Assembly: GCF_001635455.1 (NCBI RefSeq)
Contig: NZ_LWEH01000085.1
Span: 62,001-126,000, forward strand
Source: Vibrio sp. HI00D65
GTDB taxonomy: Bacteria > Pseudomonadota > Gammaproteobacteria > Enterobacterales > Vibrionaceae
DNA: 64,000 nucleotides
Reading direction: 5' to 3'
Below, piece by piece: positions 25,599 through 33,849 of the stretch (position 1 is its first letter; every line of letters begins with the position of its first letter). The notes under the pieces were generated by a model. That model was given only the letters and a program-made list of their open reading frames with translations, made no database searches and had not been told where the DNA came from. The translations under genes and the position numbers were made by a program.

Positions 25599-26852
25599 CT
25601 ACATGTAACGATGAATACTCAAGTCGTCTGATTGAATATCGCTATTTGAGCCACTAACCACACTCGCTAACAACTTTCCTGAACCACACGCCATCGTCCA
25701 TCCCAACGTCCCATGACCAGTATTGGTAAACAAGTTCTTAATTGGCGTCTTTCCAATGATAGGCGTGCCATCTGGCGTCATTGGCCTCAACCCAGTCCAG
25801 TACTCTGCCTTGGAAAAGTCCCCCGCCTGCGGGAACAGGTCTTTTATCACCATATCAATCGTCGCTTTGCGTTTTTCAGGAATCAGGTAATTGAAACCAG
25901 CAAGCTCAGCCGTCCCAGCAATCCGAATTCGATCATCAAAACGCGTCATCGCCACCTTATAAGTTTCATCCATAACGGTTGATGTTGGTGACTTATCCGC
26001 ACTCACGATTGGCAATGTCAAAGAGTAGCCCTTCACTGGATAAACAGGAATCGACAAGTCGACCTGTTTAAGCAGATCTCGAGAATAGCTTCCCGAAGCC
26101 ACCACGTAAGCGTCGGCTCTGAACTCTCCTTGAGTCGTGGTCATGCTCTGAATAACTAGATTTTTACGGTTCAGCTTGAGTACTTCCGTATCAAACACAA
26201 ACTGAACACCAAGCGCCTTAGCTTTCTCAGTCAAAGCTAAACAGAATTGATGACAATCTCCCGTTTCATCATGAGGTAAGTATAAGCCGCCCACCAGCTT
26301 GTCTTTCACGTCAGCTAATCCCGGTTCAACCGACAGACACTGATCAACACCAAACAGTGAGTGCTCAATGCCGCTTTCTGTTAGTAGCTTCATATCTTGC
26401 TGAATAGCATCTAACTGCTTCTCGCTTCTAAATACTTGCAACGTCCCTTGCTGCCGCCCTTCGTATGCCAAATTTTCACTGGTTCGAAGGTGGGTTAAAC
26501 AGTCTCGGCTGTAGTTTGCCACTCTTAACATGCGAGACTTATTCACGGCGTATTTAGCTTCGTTACAGTTAGCGAGCATCTTAGTCGCCCAAGCCACCAA
26601 CTCTGGAGAAAGTGATGGCTTAACTTTCAAGGGAGCATGCTCTTGGGTGATCCATTTCATTGCTTTCAACGGAATACCCGGCGCTGCCCAAGGTGAAGAA
26701 TAGCCATAAGAAATTTGCCCGGCGTTCGCGAAACTAGTCTCTTTACCACTACTATCCTGGCGGTCGATAACCGTTACTGAGTGGCCCTCTTTCGCCAGAT
26801 ACCAAGCACTGGTCAAGCCAATAACACCGCTGCCAATTACAATTACTTCCAT
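25599..26852 (-). CDS. dadA: D-amino acid dehydrogenase DadA
   Basis: This 417-residue FAD enzyme oxidises D-amino acids (typically D-alanine) to 2-oxo acids and feeds electrons to the respiratory chain. The dinucleotide fold MEVIVIGSGVIGLTSAWYLA is at the N-terminus. Family blocks ANAGQISYGYSSPWAAPG, HDETGDCHQF, WTGLRPMTPDGTP and NTGHGTLGWTMACGSG follow. The ATG at 26852, with AGGGGA upstream, is chosen over 34 more open codons. No alanine racemase gene is adjacent, unlike enteric dadAX. A LysR gene lies upstream on the same strand, with a palindrome between them. Confidence 0.95.
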   Translation of the reverse strand: MEVIVIGSGVIGLTSAWYLAKEGHSVTVIDRQDSSGKETSFANAGQISYGYSSPWAAPGIPLKAMKWITQEHAPLKVKPSLSPELVAWATKMLANCNEAKYAVNKSRMLRVANYSRDCLTHLRTSENLAYEGRQQGTLQVFRSEKQLDAIQQDMKLLTESGIEHSLFGVDQCLSVEPGLADVKDKLVGGLYLPHDETGDCHQFCLALTEKAKALGVQFVFDTEVLKLNRKNLVIQSMTTTQGEFRADAYVVASGSYSRDLLKQVDLSIPVYPVKGYSLTLPIVSADKSPTSTVMDETYKVAMTRFDDRIRIAGTAELAGFNYLIPEKRKATIDMVIKDLFPQAGDFSKAEYWTGLRPMTPDGTPIIGKTPIKNLFTNTGHGTLGWTMACGSGKLLASVVSGSNSDIQSDDLSIHRYM

Positions 26853-26955
26853 TCTATATTCCCCTGCACTCGCCACACAGCCGAGCCTTACTACCTGTTT
26901 GAAACATCTGTCGTTAATAGTTTGTAACGTATTCATCAAGCGTTGACTTAACAAT

Positions 26956-26969
26956 TCAACATATGTTGA
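26956..26969. promoter_or_regulatory. 14-bp palindrome upstream of dadA
   Basis: TCAACATATGTTGA is a perfect palindrome about 105 bp upstream of the dadA start, between dadA and the LysR gene. Position and symmetry suit a regulator-binding site. Confidence 0.45.
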
Positions 26970-27147
26970 TAAAAAGTCAATTTAGTCGTAAATCAGGATA
27001 ATGAGTTTTGGAAGTGTGATGTTGAAGGGCTTCAGAGTACAAGACATTGCTTGGCCCCAAAGGGTAAAGACACCCAATAAATAATTTCATTGGCGGTAAC
27101 AAGTCGAGCCAAGAGTAAGACTATGCGTTTCACCAACCCTGTTCTAT

Positions 27148-28074
27148 TTAGATATTGTGAGCATCATGACTTAAGAATGTGGCGTTCTCGATGAGAAAGT
27201 CTAAAAAGGTTTCGGCTTGCAATGACAGTGCTCGACCTTTGAGAGATTGAACTTTCACCGTCGCTTTAGAGAAGGTATCTAGCTCAGTCGCAACCACTTC
27301 AATTTGTCCCGATTTAATCTCATCAAGCACAGTGAGCTTAGGCATGAAGGTCACGCCTAGGCCTGCCGAAACAAAGTTAGTGAGTGCGGTAACTGAGTTA
27401 GTTTGAAGCTTAGGTTGCAAAGTGAGATGAGAGTTTTGTTCAGCCTGCTTTACGAGCCTCCCCATACCTGTCGAGTTGTCGATCAAAGCAATAGAAGCCT
27501 CTCTAATATCTTGCAGTGTCACCGGTGCTTGTTGGGTCGTCAATACGTGCCCTTTTGGAGCGATAAGCTCTAAAGGGTGGCTACGCTCAACGTATGAATG
27601 CAGTTTAGGGTGAGGAGCTGACGCATAGGTAATCGCGAAATCAATCTGTTGATCTTCCAACATTTTTACGGCATCCAATGCACCCGCAATCTCGATCGAT
27701 AAATTAATATCTGGGTAACGAGCCATGAAAGTCTGCATGGGTTTAGAGACCAAGTTTGTGATAAATCCTTCCCCAATCGCGATGCTAACGTTACCTCCCT
27801 TGAGGTTTTTCAGCTTGGTTAGGCGTGCTAGCACCGCCGTTTCACTGCGAACGATAGAGCGGTAATAATTCAGTAATTCGTTGCCCGCCTCAGTCAGCAG
27901 TGATTGACGATTATTGCGTTCCCACACCTTCATTTCTGCTTGTGTTTCAAGCTGAGTCAGCATTCGACTCATTGCTGCTGGGTCAACGTTCATCATCTTA
28001 GATGCTTTACGCAGCGACCCATATTTTGATAACGCATTCAGATACTCAAGCGCACGAAGATTAAAATGGTGCAT
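27148..28074 (-). CDS. LysR-family transcriptional regulator
   Basis: This 308-residue regulator has an N-terminal HTH (YGSLRKASKMMNVDPAAMSR) and a LysR substrate-binding domain. The Met at 28074 has AAGGAAG five bases upstream and is preferred over a GTG nine codons earlier. The HTH has DPAAMSR in place of the more usual TQPAVSR. It precedes dadA on the same strand with about 295 bp between them, so control of dadA is possible but unproven. Confidence 0.9.
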   Translation of the reverse strand: MHHFNLRALEYLNALSKYGSLRKASKMMNVDPAAMSRMLTQLETQAEMKVWERNNRQSLLTEAGNELLNYYRSIVRSETAVLARLTKLKNLKGGNVSIAIGEGFITNLVSKPMQTFMARYPDINLSIEIAGALDAVKMLEDQQIDFAITYASAPHPKLHSYVERSHPLELIAPKGHVLTTQQAPVTLQDIREASIALIDNSTGMGRLVKQAEQNSHLTLQPKLQTNSVTALTNFVSAGLGVTFMPKLTVLDEIKSGQIEVVATELDTFSKATVKVQSLKGRALSLQAETFLDFLIENATFLSHDAHNI

Positions 28075-28254
28075 GCAACTTCCTTGTGATTCGACTGACA
28101 CAACACAAGCCTCTCACAATTTTCTCCTTTGCCCATCTAGGAATTAAGATACCGACAGAACAAGTTCGCAAGTTGTGGGCTAAGTCACCAACACAAGTCT
28201 TTGAAGAGCGATAGCCACCATATAGAAGAAGTATTTATTCAACTCTAATAAAAC

Positions 28255-28294
28255 AAAAACACAGCTCAATCCAACGAAGAAATGAGCTGTGTTT
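28255..28294 (-). terminator. Rho-independent terminator of the TRAP operon
   Basis: AACACAGCTCA and TGAGCTGTGTT form an 11-bp stem. On the minus strand it is followed by TTTTGTTTT. It lies about 40 bp after the HAD gene. Confidence 0.85.
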
Positions 28295-28333
28295 GATGTT
28301 CACTATCGGCTGTTTTAAGCCGATAACCAGTCG

Positions 28334-29119
28334 CTATTTTAAAGCAAGTAGCTTATCGACAAACTCTGAGAAACCGTATCCGCCGGGTTTGCTCATCACC
28401 ACTGATGGGTGATGCTCTAGTCGTTCCCAGTAATGCTGGATATTGGCCACACCTATACTGTTCGGCAAAATTTCAAACATGTATTGATCGTTCATCGAAT
28501 CACCGACATAGCAACTACGCTCGACTATCTCTTGGTCAGACAGCCCCTTTTCTTTGAGAAAAGTGGTCGATGTCGCTTTCTTAGAGTGCTCACCATACCA
28601 AGCATTAATGTGAATAGAGCTTGCTGTAGCATGAGCGCCTAACGCGTGAATCTTAGAGACTATTTCTTCAATAATCGCATCATCAACCTTCGGACGGTTT
28701 TGCCCGATGTCTATCGCAACTTCACATAAGCGGTACGACTGATCCAGCGTTAAACTGAGCTCTGGATAATCACTCAAAATAGCTAAGACTTGTTGTTTCA
28801 GTTTGCTCTGATTAGAACTGACTTCTGGCAAAGGAATATCTGAGCGCAATGTCAGATACCCATTTTTCTTTTCCATAATGAAAGCGCCATTCTCGCCGAG
28901 AACCGCATCAACAGGCCACAGCTGAGCAATGTGATCACACCAACCAGCACAAGCCCCCGTTACCGCAACCACTTTTTTCCCTGAATCACGCAGCTTGCTT
29001 AACGCAATCAAGGTTTCAGGCGGCAATTGACCTTGCCACGTTAAGGTGTCATCCACATCGGTTAACACCCAATCTACCTTTTTCCAATTTTGGTTCAATT
29101 CATTCGATACCGAATTCAT
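28334..29119 (-). CDS. HAD-IIB family phosphatase
   Basis: This 261-residue cytoplasmic phosphatase has motif I TDVDDTLT near residue 21, with the nucleophile Asp and the acid/base Asp two residues on. Motif II is VVAVTGACAG, the lysine region is HSKKAT, and motif IV is YVGDSMNDQYMFE. The spacing and cap fit the Cof/mannosyl-3-phosphoglycerate/sucrose-phosphate phosphatase group. It is the last gene of the operon dctP-dctQ-dctM-HAD, 35 bp after dctM. A role in dephosphorylating an imported or derived phosphate compound, such as glycerol phosphate, is inferred from context only. Confidence 0.88.
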   Translation of the reverse strand: MNSVSNELNQNWKKVDWVLTDVDDTLTWQGQLPPETLIALSKLRDSGKKVVAVTGACAGWCDHIAQLWPVDAVLGENGAFIMEKKNGYLTLRSDIPLPEVSSNQSKLKQQVLAILSDYPELSLTLDQSYRLCEVAIDIGQNRPKVDDAIIEEIVSKIHALGAHATASSIHINAWYGEHSKKATSTTFLKEKGLSDQEIVERSCYVGDSMNDQYMFEILPNSIGVANIQHYWERLEHHPSVVMSKPGGYGFSEFVDKLLALK

Positions 29120-29154
29120 TTCTACACCTCTAAATAATCGATCACTAAACAGTG

Positions 29155-30438
29155 TTAAAGCAAATTCGGCAAAAACATCACTAAGCTTTCAGAGAAAGTC
29201 AGCAACATCAGAACCGTGAGTAGTGCTAGCAACAACGGAGCCACTTCTCTTACGAAGTCGACCATACGAACTTTTAAAATCGAGCAAACCGTAAACATCA
29301 TTGAGCCAAATGGCGGAGTCACACCACCAATCATGATATTCACAATCACAATAATGCCGAAGTGAACCGGGTTAACACCTAAGTTAAGAACAGCTGGCAA
29401 TAGTAATGGCGTGAGGATGATCATCGCGGCACCGCCCTCGATGAACATGCCAACCACTAGCAGCAGCACGTTAATCAACAACAGTAAGACGAGCTTGTTG
29501 TCTGTCAGCTCAATCAGAGCCGAAGCAACATTATGTGGGATCTGCTCTAGCGTCATGTAGTAGCCGAAGACCATGGCACCAATAATGATGAACATGACAC
29601 TACTGGTGCCCTGCACTGTTTCACGCATGATCAGCGGGATATGGCGGAAGCCCAGTTGACGATAAACGAAGATGCCAATAATCGCGCAAAGTAATACCGC
29701 GATAGCGCCCGCTTCAGTAGGCGTGAACAAACCAAAACGCATGCCTAAAATAATGCCAAATGGGATCAACAGTGCCGGAATCGCTTTCAAGAAATAGTGA
29801 AAACGCTCTTTGGCAGAAGCTGGCTCAGAACGAGAAGGTTTGTAACGGCGTTTACGAGCGATGAACGCGATCGTCACCATTAGAGACAGCGCCATCAAAA
29901 ATGCCGGCACGTAACCCGCAATAAACATTTGATGGACTGACACGTTCGCTAATAAAGCAAAGATGATTAGGTTAATACCCGGTGGAATTACAGGGCTGAT
30001 ACTTGATGACGCAGCTGTTACAGCGGCCGTGAATGGCAAGTCATACCCACGCTTAGTCATCTCGGGAGCAAGAATCTTCGACTGCATCGCTGCATCCGCG
30101 TTTGCAGATCCAGAGATACCACCCATAAGAGTACTCAATGCCACATTCACTTGAGCAAGACCACCGGTTTTATGCCCAATCATTGAATCGGCAAAGGCGA
30201 GTAAGCTCTTACTGATCCCGGCATAGTTCATCACCGAACCCACCATGATAAAGAACGGGATGGCCAACAACGGAAAAGACTCAGCAGAACTAATAAAGCG
30301 CTGCATCACCAAGCTCACAGGAATAGAGTCATTGATAAAAAGAAAGTAAACCATCGCCGATGCAATCAAAGAAAACGCGATGGGGATGTTCAAAAGAAAC
30401 AGAACAAACAGAATAAGGATTGGAAGATAGCTTTCCAT
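29155..30438 (-). CDS. TRAP transporter large permease (DctM type)
   Basis: This 427-residue DctM-family protein has about 12 TM helices and the conserved GGISGSANADAAM segment and PPFGSMMF near the end. It is the ion-coupled transport channel and works with DctQ and the periplasmic binding protein. It follows dctQ by 9 bp. The alignment pattern 'NADAAMQSKILAPEM' is typical. Solute specificity lies in DctP. Confidence 0.95.
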   Translation of the reverse strand: MESYLPILILFVLFLLNIPIAFSLIASAMVYFLFINDSIPVSLVMQRFISSAESFPLLAIPFFIMVGSVMNYAGISKSLLAFADSMIGHKTGGLAQVNVALSTLMGGISGSANADAAMQSKILAPEMTKRGYDLPFTAAVTAASSSISPVIPPGINLIIFALLANVSVHQMFIAGYVPAFLMALSLMVTIAFIARKRRYKPSRSEPASAKERFHYFLKAIPALLIPFGIILGMRFGLFTPTEAGAIAVLLCAIIGIFVYRQLGFRHIPLIMRETVQGTSSVMFIIIGAMVFGYYMTLEQIPHNVASALIELTDNKLVLLLLINVLLLVVGMFIEGGAAMIILTPLLLPAVLNLGVNPVHFGIIVIVNIMIGGVTPPFGSMMFTVCSILKVRMVDFVREVAPLLLALLTVLMLLTFSESLVMFLPNLL

Positions 30439-30447
30439 GAATCGTAC

Positions 30448-30912
30448 CTACTTAGAAGAGCGCTTTAGAAAAGCGACATCGTTCGCGATAAATCGAACGG
30501 TGTGGATCGCCATCAATGAGAAACAAAGCAACAACACGCCATTGATAACAAAATATGATACGCCCATGACTGGCGTTACCTTGTTAGATAGCATGAGATA
30601 TTGATAACTCAGAACTGCCATTAAAATGTTCAGAGCTAGTAGGAAAACGGAAACACACAATCTAAACGGGATTTTTGCTTTTTCTGGCAACATGGCAACC
30701 ACCACATCGACACCCATGTGAAGCTTGTGTTTGTAACAGGAGCTAATCCCTAAGTAGACAGCCCAAATGAAGCAAATAACCGACAGCTCTTCACTCCACG
30801 GAACAACAAAGCCAAATCCATAACGCAAGACGACGTTAACGATAACAACCAAAACGGTGATCGAAATAGCGATAGAAGCGAGGATTTCTTCAATATTTTT
30901 CAATAAAAACAA
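30448..30912 (-). CDS. TRAP transporter small permease (DctQ type)
   Basis: This 154-residue protein has four TM helices and the DctQ pattern WSEELSVICFIWAVYLG followed by GVDVVV. The start is TTG, supported by GGAGAAG a few bases upstream and the absence of any early in-frame Met. It is separated from dctP by 107 bp containing a hairpin, and from dctM by 9 bp. Confidence 0.92.
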   Translation of the reverse strand: MFLLKNIEEILASIAISITVLVVIVNVVLRYGFGFVVPWSEELSVICFIWAVYLGISSCYKHKLHMGVDVVVAMLPEKAKIPFRLCVSVFLLALNILMAVLSYQYLMLSNKVTPVMGVSYFVINGVLLLCFSLMAIHTVRFIANDVAFLKRSSK

Positions 30913-30963
30913 AAGACTTCTCCAACGAAATACCGAATACGACGTGGGTATTTCAGGAATAAA

Positions 30964-30987
30964 ACGGCCTAAGAATAGTTAGGCCGT
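30964..30987 (-). terminator. Attenuator-like hairpin between dctP and dctQ
   Basis: ACGGCCTA and TAGGCCGT form an 8-bp stem with an 8-nt loop. On the minus strand it is followed by a short T-run. Such intra-operon hairpins usually let the binding protein be made in excess over the permease. Confidence 0.75.
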
Positions 30988-31019
30988 AATCATTAACTAA
31001 TTAATTTACGTATGCACGA

Positions 31020-32033
31020 TTACTGTGCAGCGCGGATCGTTTCTAGCTCTTTCATGATCGTCGCGTGTATGCCTTCACTCCAGCTTGGGAACTGGTTGTA
31101 CACATCCGCCGTCAACTGGTTGAACTCTTCAGAATTCACTTCATTGAAGGTAACGCCTAGCTCTTCAAGTTTCTGAGTGTATTCAACATCCAATTTAACC
31201 AACTCAGCAGTGTTAGATTCAGCACCTGCCTCTAGCTCTTCGTTGATGATCTGTTGTTGTTCTGGCGTAAATTTGTCCCAAAGCGATGGTGAAATGTAGA
31301 TACCCACAGTGCCAAGGAAGTGCTTAGTCAAAGACATGTTCTTAGCCACTTCGTAGATCTTGGTTGAGTACATTGTCAGGATAGAACCCTCAAGACCGTC
31401 AACAACGCCTTGTTGAACGCCTGCGTAGGTCTCAGGGAATGGAAGAGAAGCTGGAGCTGCGCCCATTGCTGAAAGTGTGCTGATGAACAGCTGACTTTGT
31501 GGAACACGAATACGCATGCCTTTCATGTCATCAGAGTTAACGATCTCTTTATTGGTGATCATGTGGCGGAAGCCAAACATGTAGTCTGCATTCAATACTT
31601 TGATGCCCTTCTCTTCCGCTTTAGCTTTAAGGCCAGCGACGAAATCAGTGTCCATCATCGCTAAATATTCATCATAGGTGTTGTACAGCATTGGACCTGC
31701 CAGTGCAGCGAAGTCAGGCACGTAATCACCTAGATAAGTCAAATCCTCTACGGCAATCCAGTTGGCACCGTTAACCACTTGTTCCAAGTTATCTTTGTAA
31801 ACAGGCAATTGACCACCAGGGAAAACTTTAATGTTCACCGAGCCATCGGTTCTTTCTCGAATTTTGTCGGTCGCTTTGATTAGCTCTTGCGTAAGCAGCT
31901 CATTTTGAGTGAACACAAGGCTCATGTTGATATTGATCTGCTCATCTTTAGCTTCAGAACCAGCCTTGTCGGCTTCACCACAACCAACAAGCAGCGTTGC
32001 CGCCATAATTACTGTACCTAATAGCTTTTTCAT
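31020..32033 (-). CDS. TRAP transporter substrate-binding lipoprotein (DctP type)
   Basis: This 337-residue binding protein has a lipobox (LLVGC, Cys18), so it is anchored rather than free in the periplasm, which is less common for DctP. The conserved arginine segment MRIRVPQSQLF, which contacts carboxylate ligands in most family members, and PFPETYAGVQQGVVDGLE are present. The ligand is probably an organic acid or acidic phosphate ester. Divergent glycerophosphodiesterase and GlpR-type repressor genes hint at a glycerol-phosphate compound, which would be unusual for this family. Confidence 0.93.
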   Translation of the reverse strand: MKKLLGTVIMAATLLVGCGEADKAGSEAKDEQININMSLVFTQNELLTQELIKATDKIRERTDGSVNIKVFPGGQLPVYKDNLEQVVNGANWIAVEDLTYLGDYVPDFAALAGPMLYNTYDEYLAMMDTDFVAGLKAKAEEKGIKVLNADYMFGFRHMITNKEIVNSDDMKGMRIRVPQSQLFISTLSAMGAAPASLPFPETYAGVQQGVVDGLEGSILTMYSTKIYEVAKNMSLTKHFLGTVGIYISPSLWDKFTPEQQQIINEELEAGAESNTAELVKLDVEYTQKLEELGVTFNEVNSEEFNQLTADVYNQFPSWSEGIHATIMKELETIRAAQ

Positions 32034-32123
32034 TTTTAATCACCTTTATGTGGCTATCGTTTTCTAAATATAGAGGTTTTATTAAGTTTTCGTAGAGTAT
32101 GTGAGTCAATTATTACATTCATA

Positions 32124-32293
32124 TGAACATTTATCTTAGCGATTTGAACATAATGAGTATAAGGTCTCAATATTGTACAAACTCTATCCAACTCTTTTTA
32201 ACTAGTTCCCACTCAAAACAGCGCAATATGGTGGAGAGTTAATAAATCTGTAATAAAGTAGAGCTACTGTTTCCTGAATTTTCAAATGAACAT
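32124..32293. promoter_or_regulatory. Three TGAACAT half-sites between dctP and the GDPD gene
   Basis: TGAACAT occurs in the same orientation at 32124-32130, 32145-32151 and 32287-32293. The first two are 21 bp apart (two helical turns), near the dctP side; the third abuts the phosphodiesterase gene. The element resembles the GAACAT half of GlpR operators. The gap 32034-32305 otherwise holds only leader and promoter sequence. Confidence 0.5.
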
Positions 32294-32305
32294 CGAGATT
32301 GAATT

Positions 32306-33010
32306 ATGATCACAGGCCACCGCGGTGCCGCTTCTTTAGCACATGAAAATACGTTAGTGAGTATTGAACACGCAGCAAGAGCTGGTGCTAAATGGATTGA
32401 AATTGATACCCAATTGAGCGCTGATGGCATCCCTATGGTTTTTCATGACAAGACAGTCAATCGTTGTACTAACGGAACGGGCAATATCGCCAATTTAGAC
32501 TTAACCACACTCAAGACGTTAGATGCTGGTAGTTGGTTTAGTAGCGAGTTCTCGGGGACCACGATTCCTACTTTAAGTGAAGCGCTCGATAAATGCCTAG
32601 AACTTGATGTAACTCTAAACCTTGAAATCAAAATTTATGACGATAAGGCTATTCAGCCTTTGGTTGAAACAGTGATCGCACTGGTTGAGCAAAAGCAGTT
32701 CCCTATTGAAAAACTGCTCATCTCAAGCTTCAAAAAAGAGGCACTAAGTCTTTGCCAACAGATGATGCCAGAGGTTAAACGTGGTTTTATCTGCGAAGTG
32801 TGGAACGATTTCAGTCTGGCATCCCTTCAACCACTCGATCTGTACAGCATTCATATCGATCACCGCATCCTTGATGAGAAAACAGCAAAAGCGATCAAAG
32901 CTTCAGGTGCAATTCTGAAAATATGGACCCTGAACGATCCACAATTGGCGACTAAATATTTCAACCTAGGCGTCGATAACATCATCACTGACGTACCAAA
33001 CCAATTTTAG
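32306..33010 (+). CDS. Glycerophosphodiester phosphodiesterase
   Basis: This 234-residue cytoplasmic GDPD has HRGAASLAHENT at residues 5-16, with the catalytic His. The acidic metal ligands in WIEIDTQLSADGIP and the second catalytic His in MVFHDKTVNR follow. It hydrolyses glycerophosphodiesters to sn-glycerol 3-phosphate and an alcohol. There is no signal peptide, so it resembles UgpQ rather than periplasmic GlpQ and needs an importer. The divergent TRAP transporter is the obvious candidate. It is followed after 9 bp by the DeoR-type repressor. Confidence 0.93.
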   Translation: MITGHRGAASLAHENTLVSIEHAARAGAKWIEIDTQLSADGIPMVFHDKTVNRCTNGTGNIANLDLTTLKTLDAGSWFSSEFSGTTIPTLSEALDKCLELDVTLNLEIKIYDDKAIQPLVETVIALVEQKQFPIEKLLISSFKKEALSLCQQMMPEVKRGFICEVWNDFSLASLQPLDLYSIHIDHRILDEKTAKAIKASGAILKIWTLNDPQLATKYFNLGVDNIITDVPNQF

Positions 33011-33019
33011 TGGGCTTTT

Positions 33020-33763
33020 ATGGAACTGAACCATCGCCAGAAAGAAATACTCGCAACGCTTAAAGCTAACCAAGATATTCAGATCGACCACTTAGCTGAG
33101 TTGTTTGCTGTTACCACTCAAACCATTCGTCGTGACGTAAACCACCTGTGTGAGCAAGGTCTAGCACGTAGAGTACATGGAGGCGTCAGCCTACCTACTA
33201 CGCTCACGAATACGAGTTATCGATTCCGCGCTGGCGTTGAGTCAGAAACAAAAGACAGTATTGCTATAGCAGTTGCCGATGCGATACCTGAAGGCTCAAC
33301 GGTTATGATGGGCATTGGTACGACCGTCACTCGAATTGCACAGTACTTATTAGCAAAGCCAGCGCTAAGAGTGATCACCAATAACCTTCAAGTCGCTCGT
33401 ATCCTTGAGGCAAATGAGCAGATTGAAGTGTATTTGGCGGGTGGTTTATTCAGACGAGAGCATCAAGATATGGTTGGCAGTAGCGTAGTCCACTTCTTCT
33501 CTAACTTTGAAGCGGACATCGGAATTTGTGGTTGTGGTTCAGTAACATACAGCCATTTCGCTATGGAACATGAACAAGTTGAAGCTGACCTATCTAAGTC
33601 AATCATAAAGAACAGCCGTGAGAGTTGGCTAGTCGCAGATGCTAGCAAGTGGGGCCGCTTTGCTGCTCTGAAGGTAGCGTCACTGAATGATTTTGACCGC
33701 ATCTACACAAACAACACGCAGCTGCCACCTGAATTAAACATACATTTAGTCGAAGACGAATGA
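33020..33763 (+). CDS. DeoR/GlpR-family repressor
   Basis: This 247-residue regulator has an N-terminal DeoR HTH (LAELFAVTTQTIRRDVNHL, then ARRVHGG) and a C-terminal sugar-phosphate sensor domain with VMMGIGTTVTRIA and the conserved Lys of ADASKWGR. It resembles GlpR, whose effector is glycerol 3-phosphate, the product of the enzyme encoded just upstream. It probably controls both arms of this locus through the TGAACAT sites. Phosphate-ester sensing is known for the family; the exact ligand is inferred. Confidence 0.92.
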   Translation: MELNHRQKEILATLKANQDIQIDHLAELFAVTTQTIRRDVNHLCEQGLARRVHGGVSLPTTLTNTSYRFRAGVESETKDSIAIAVADAIPEGSTVMMGIGTTVTRIAQYLLAKPALRVITNNLQVARILEANEQIEVYLAGGLFRREHQDMVGSSVVHFFSNFEADIGICGCGSVTYSHFAMEHEQVEADLSKSIIKNSRESWLVADASKWGRFAALKVASLNDFDRIYTNNTQLPPELNIHLVEDE

Positions 33764-33791
33764 CACCAATAAAGACGAAAAACATAGATAG

Positions 33792-33824
33792 AAAAAAGCC
33801 TAGCTACAACGCTAGGCTTTTTTG
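33792..33824. terminator. Bidirectional terminator
   Basis: AAAAAAGCCTAGC and GCTAGGCTTTTTT pair around TACAAC. It lies between the convergent repressor gene and gltS. Confidence 0.92.
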
Positions 33825-33849
33825 CTTAACAAGATAGACGGGAGAAAGA

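Noticed and set aside
28334..32033. TRAP operon as a sialic acid (SiaPQM) system
   Set aside because: No nanA, nanE, nanK or epimerase gene is present, and the linked genes point to glycerol phosphate compounds instead.
32100..32125. CRP-like site (TGTGAGTCAATTATTACA) upstream of dctP
   Set aside because: Only one half matches well and the spacing is wrong for TGTGA-N6-TCACA.
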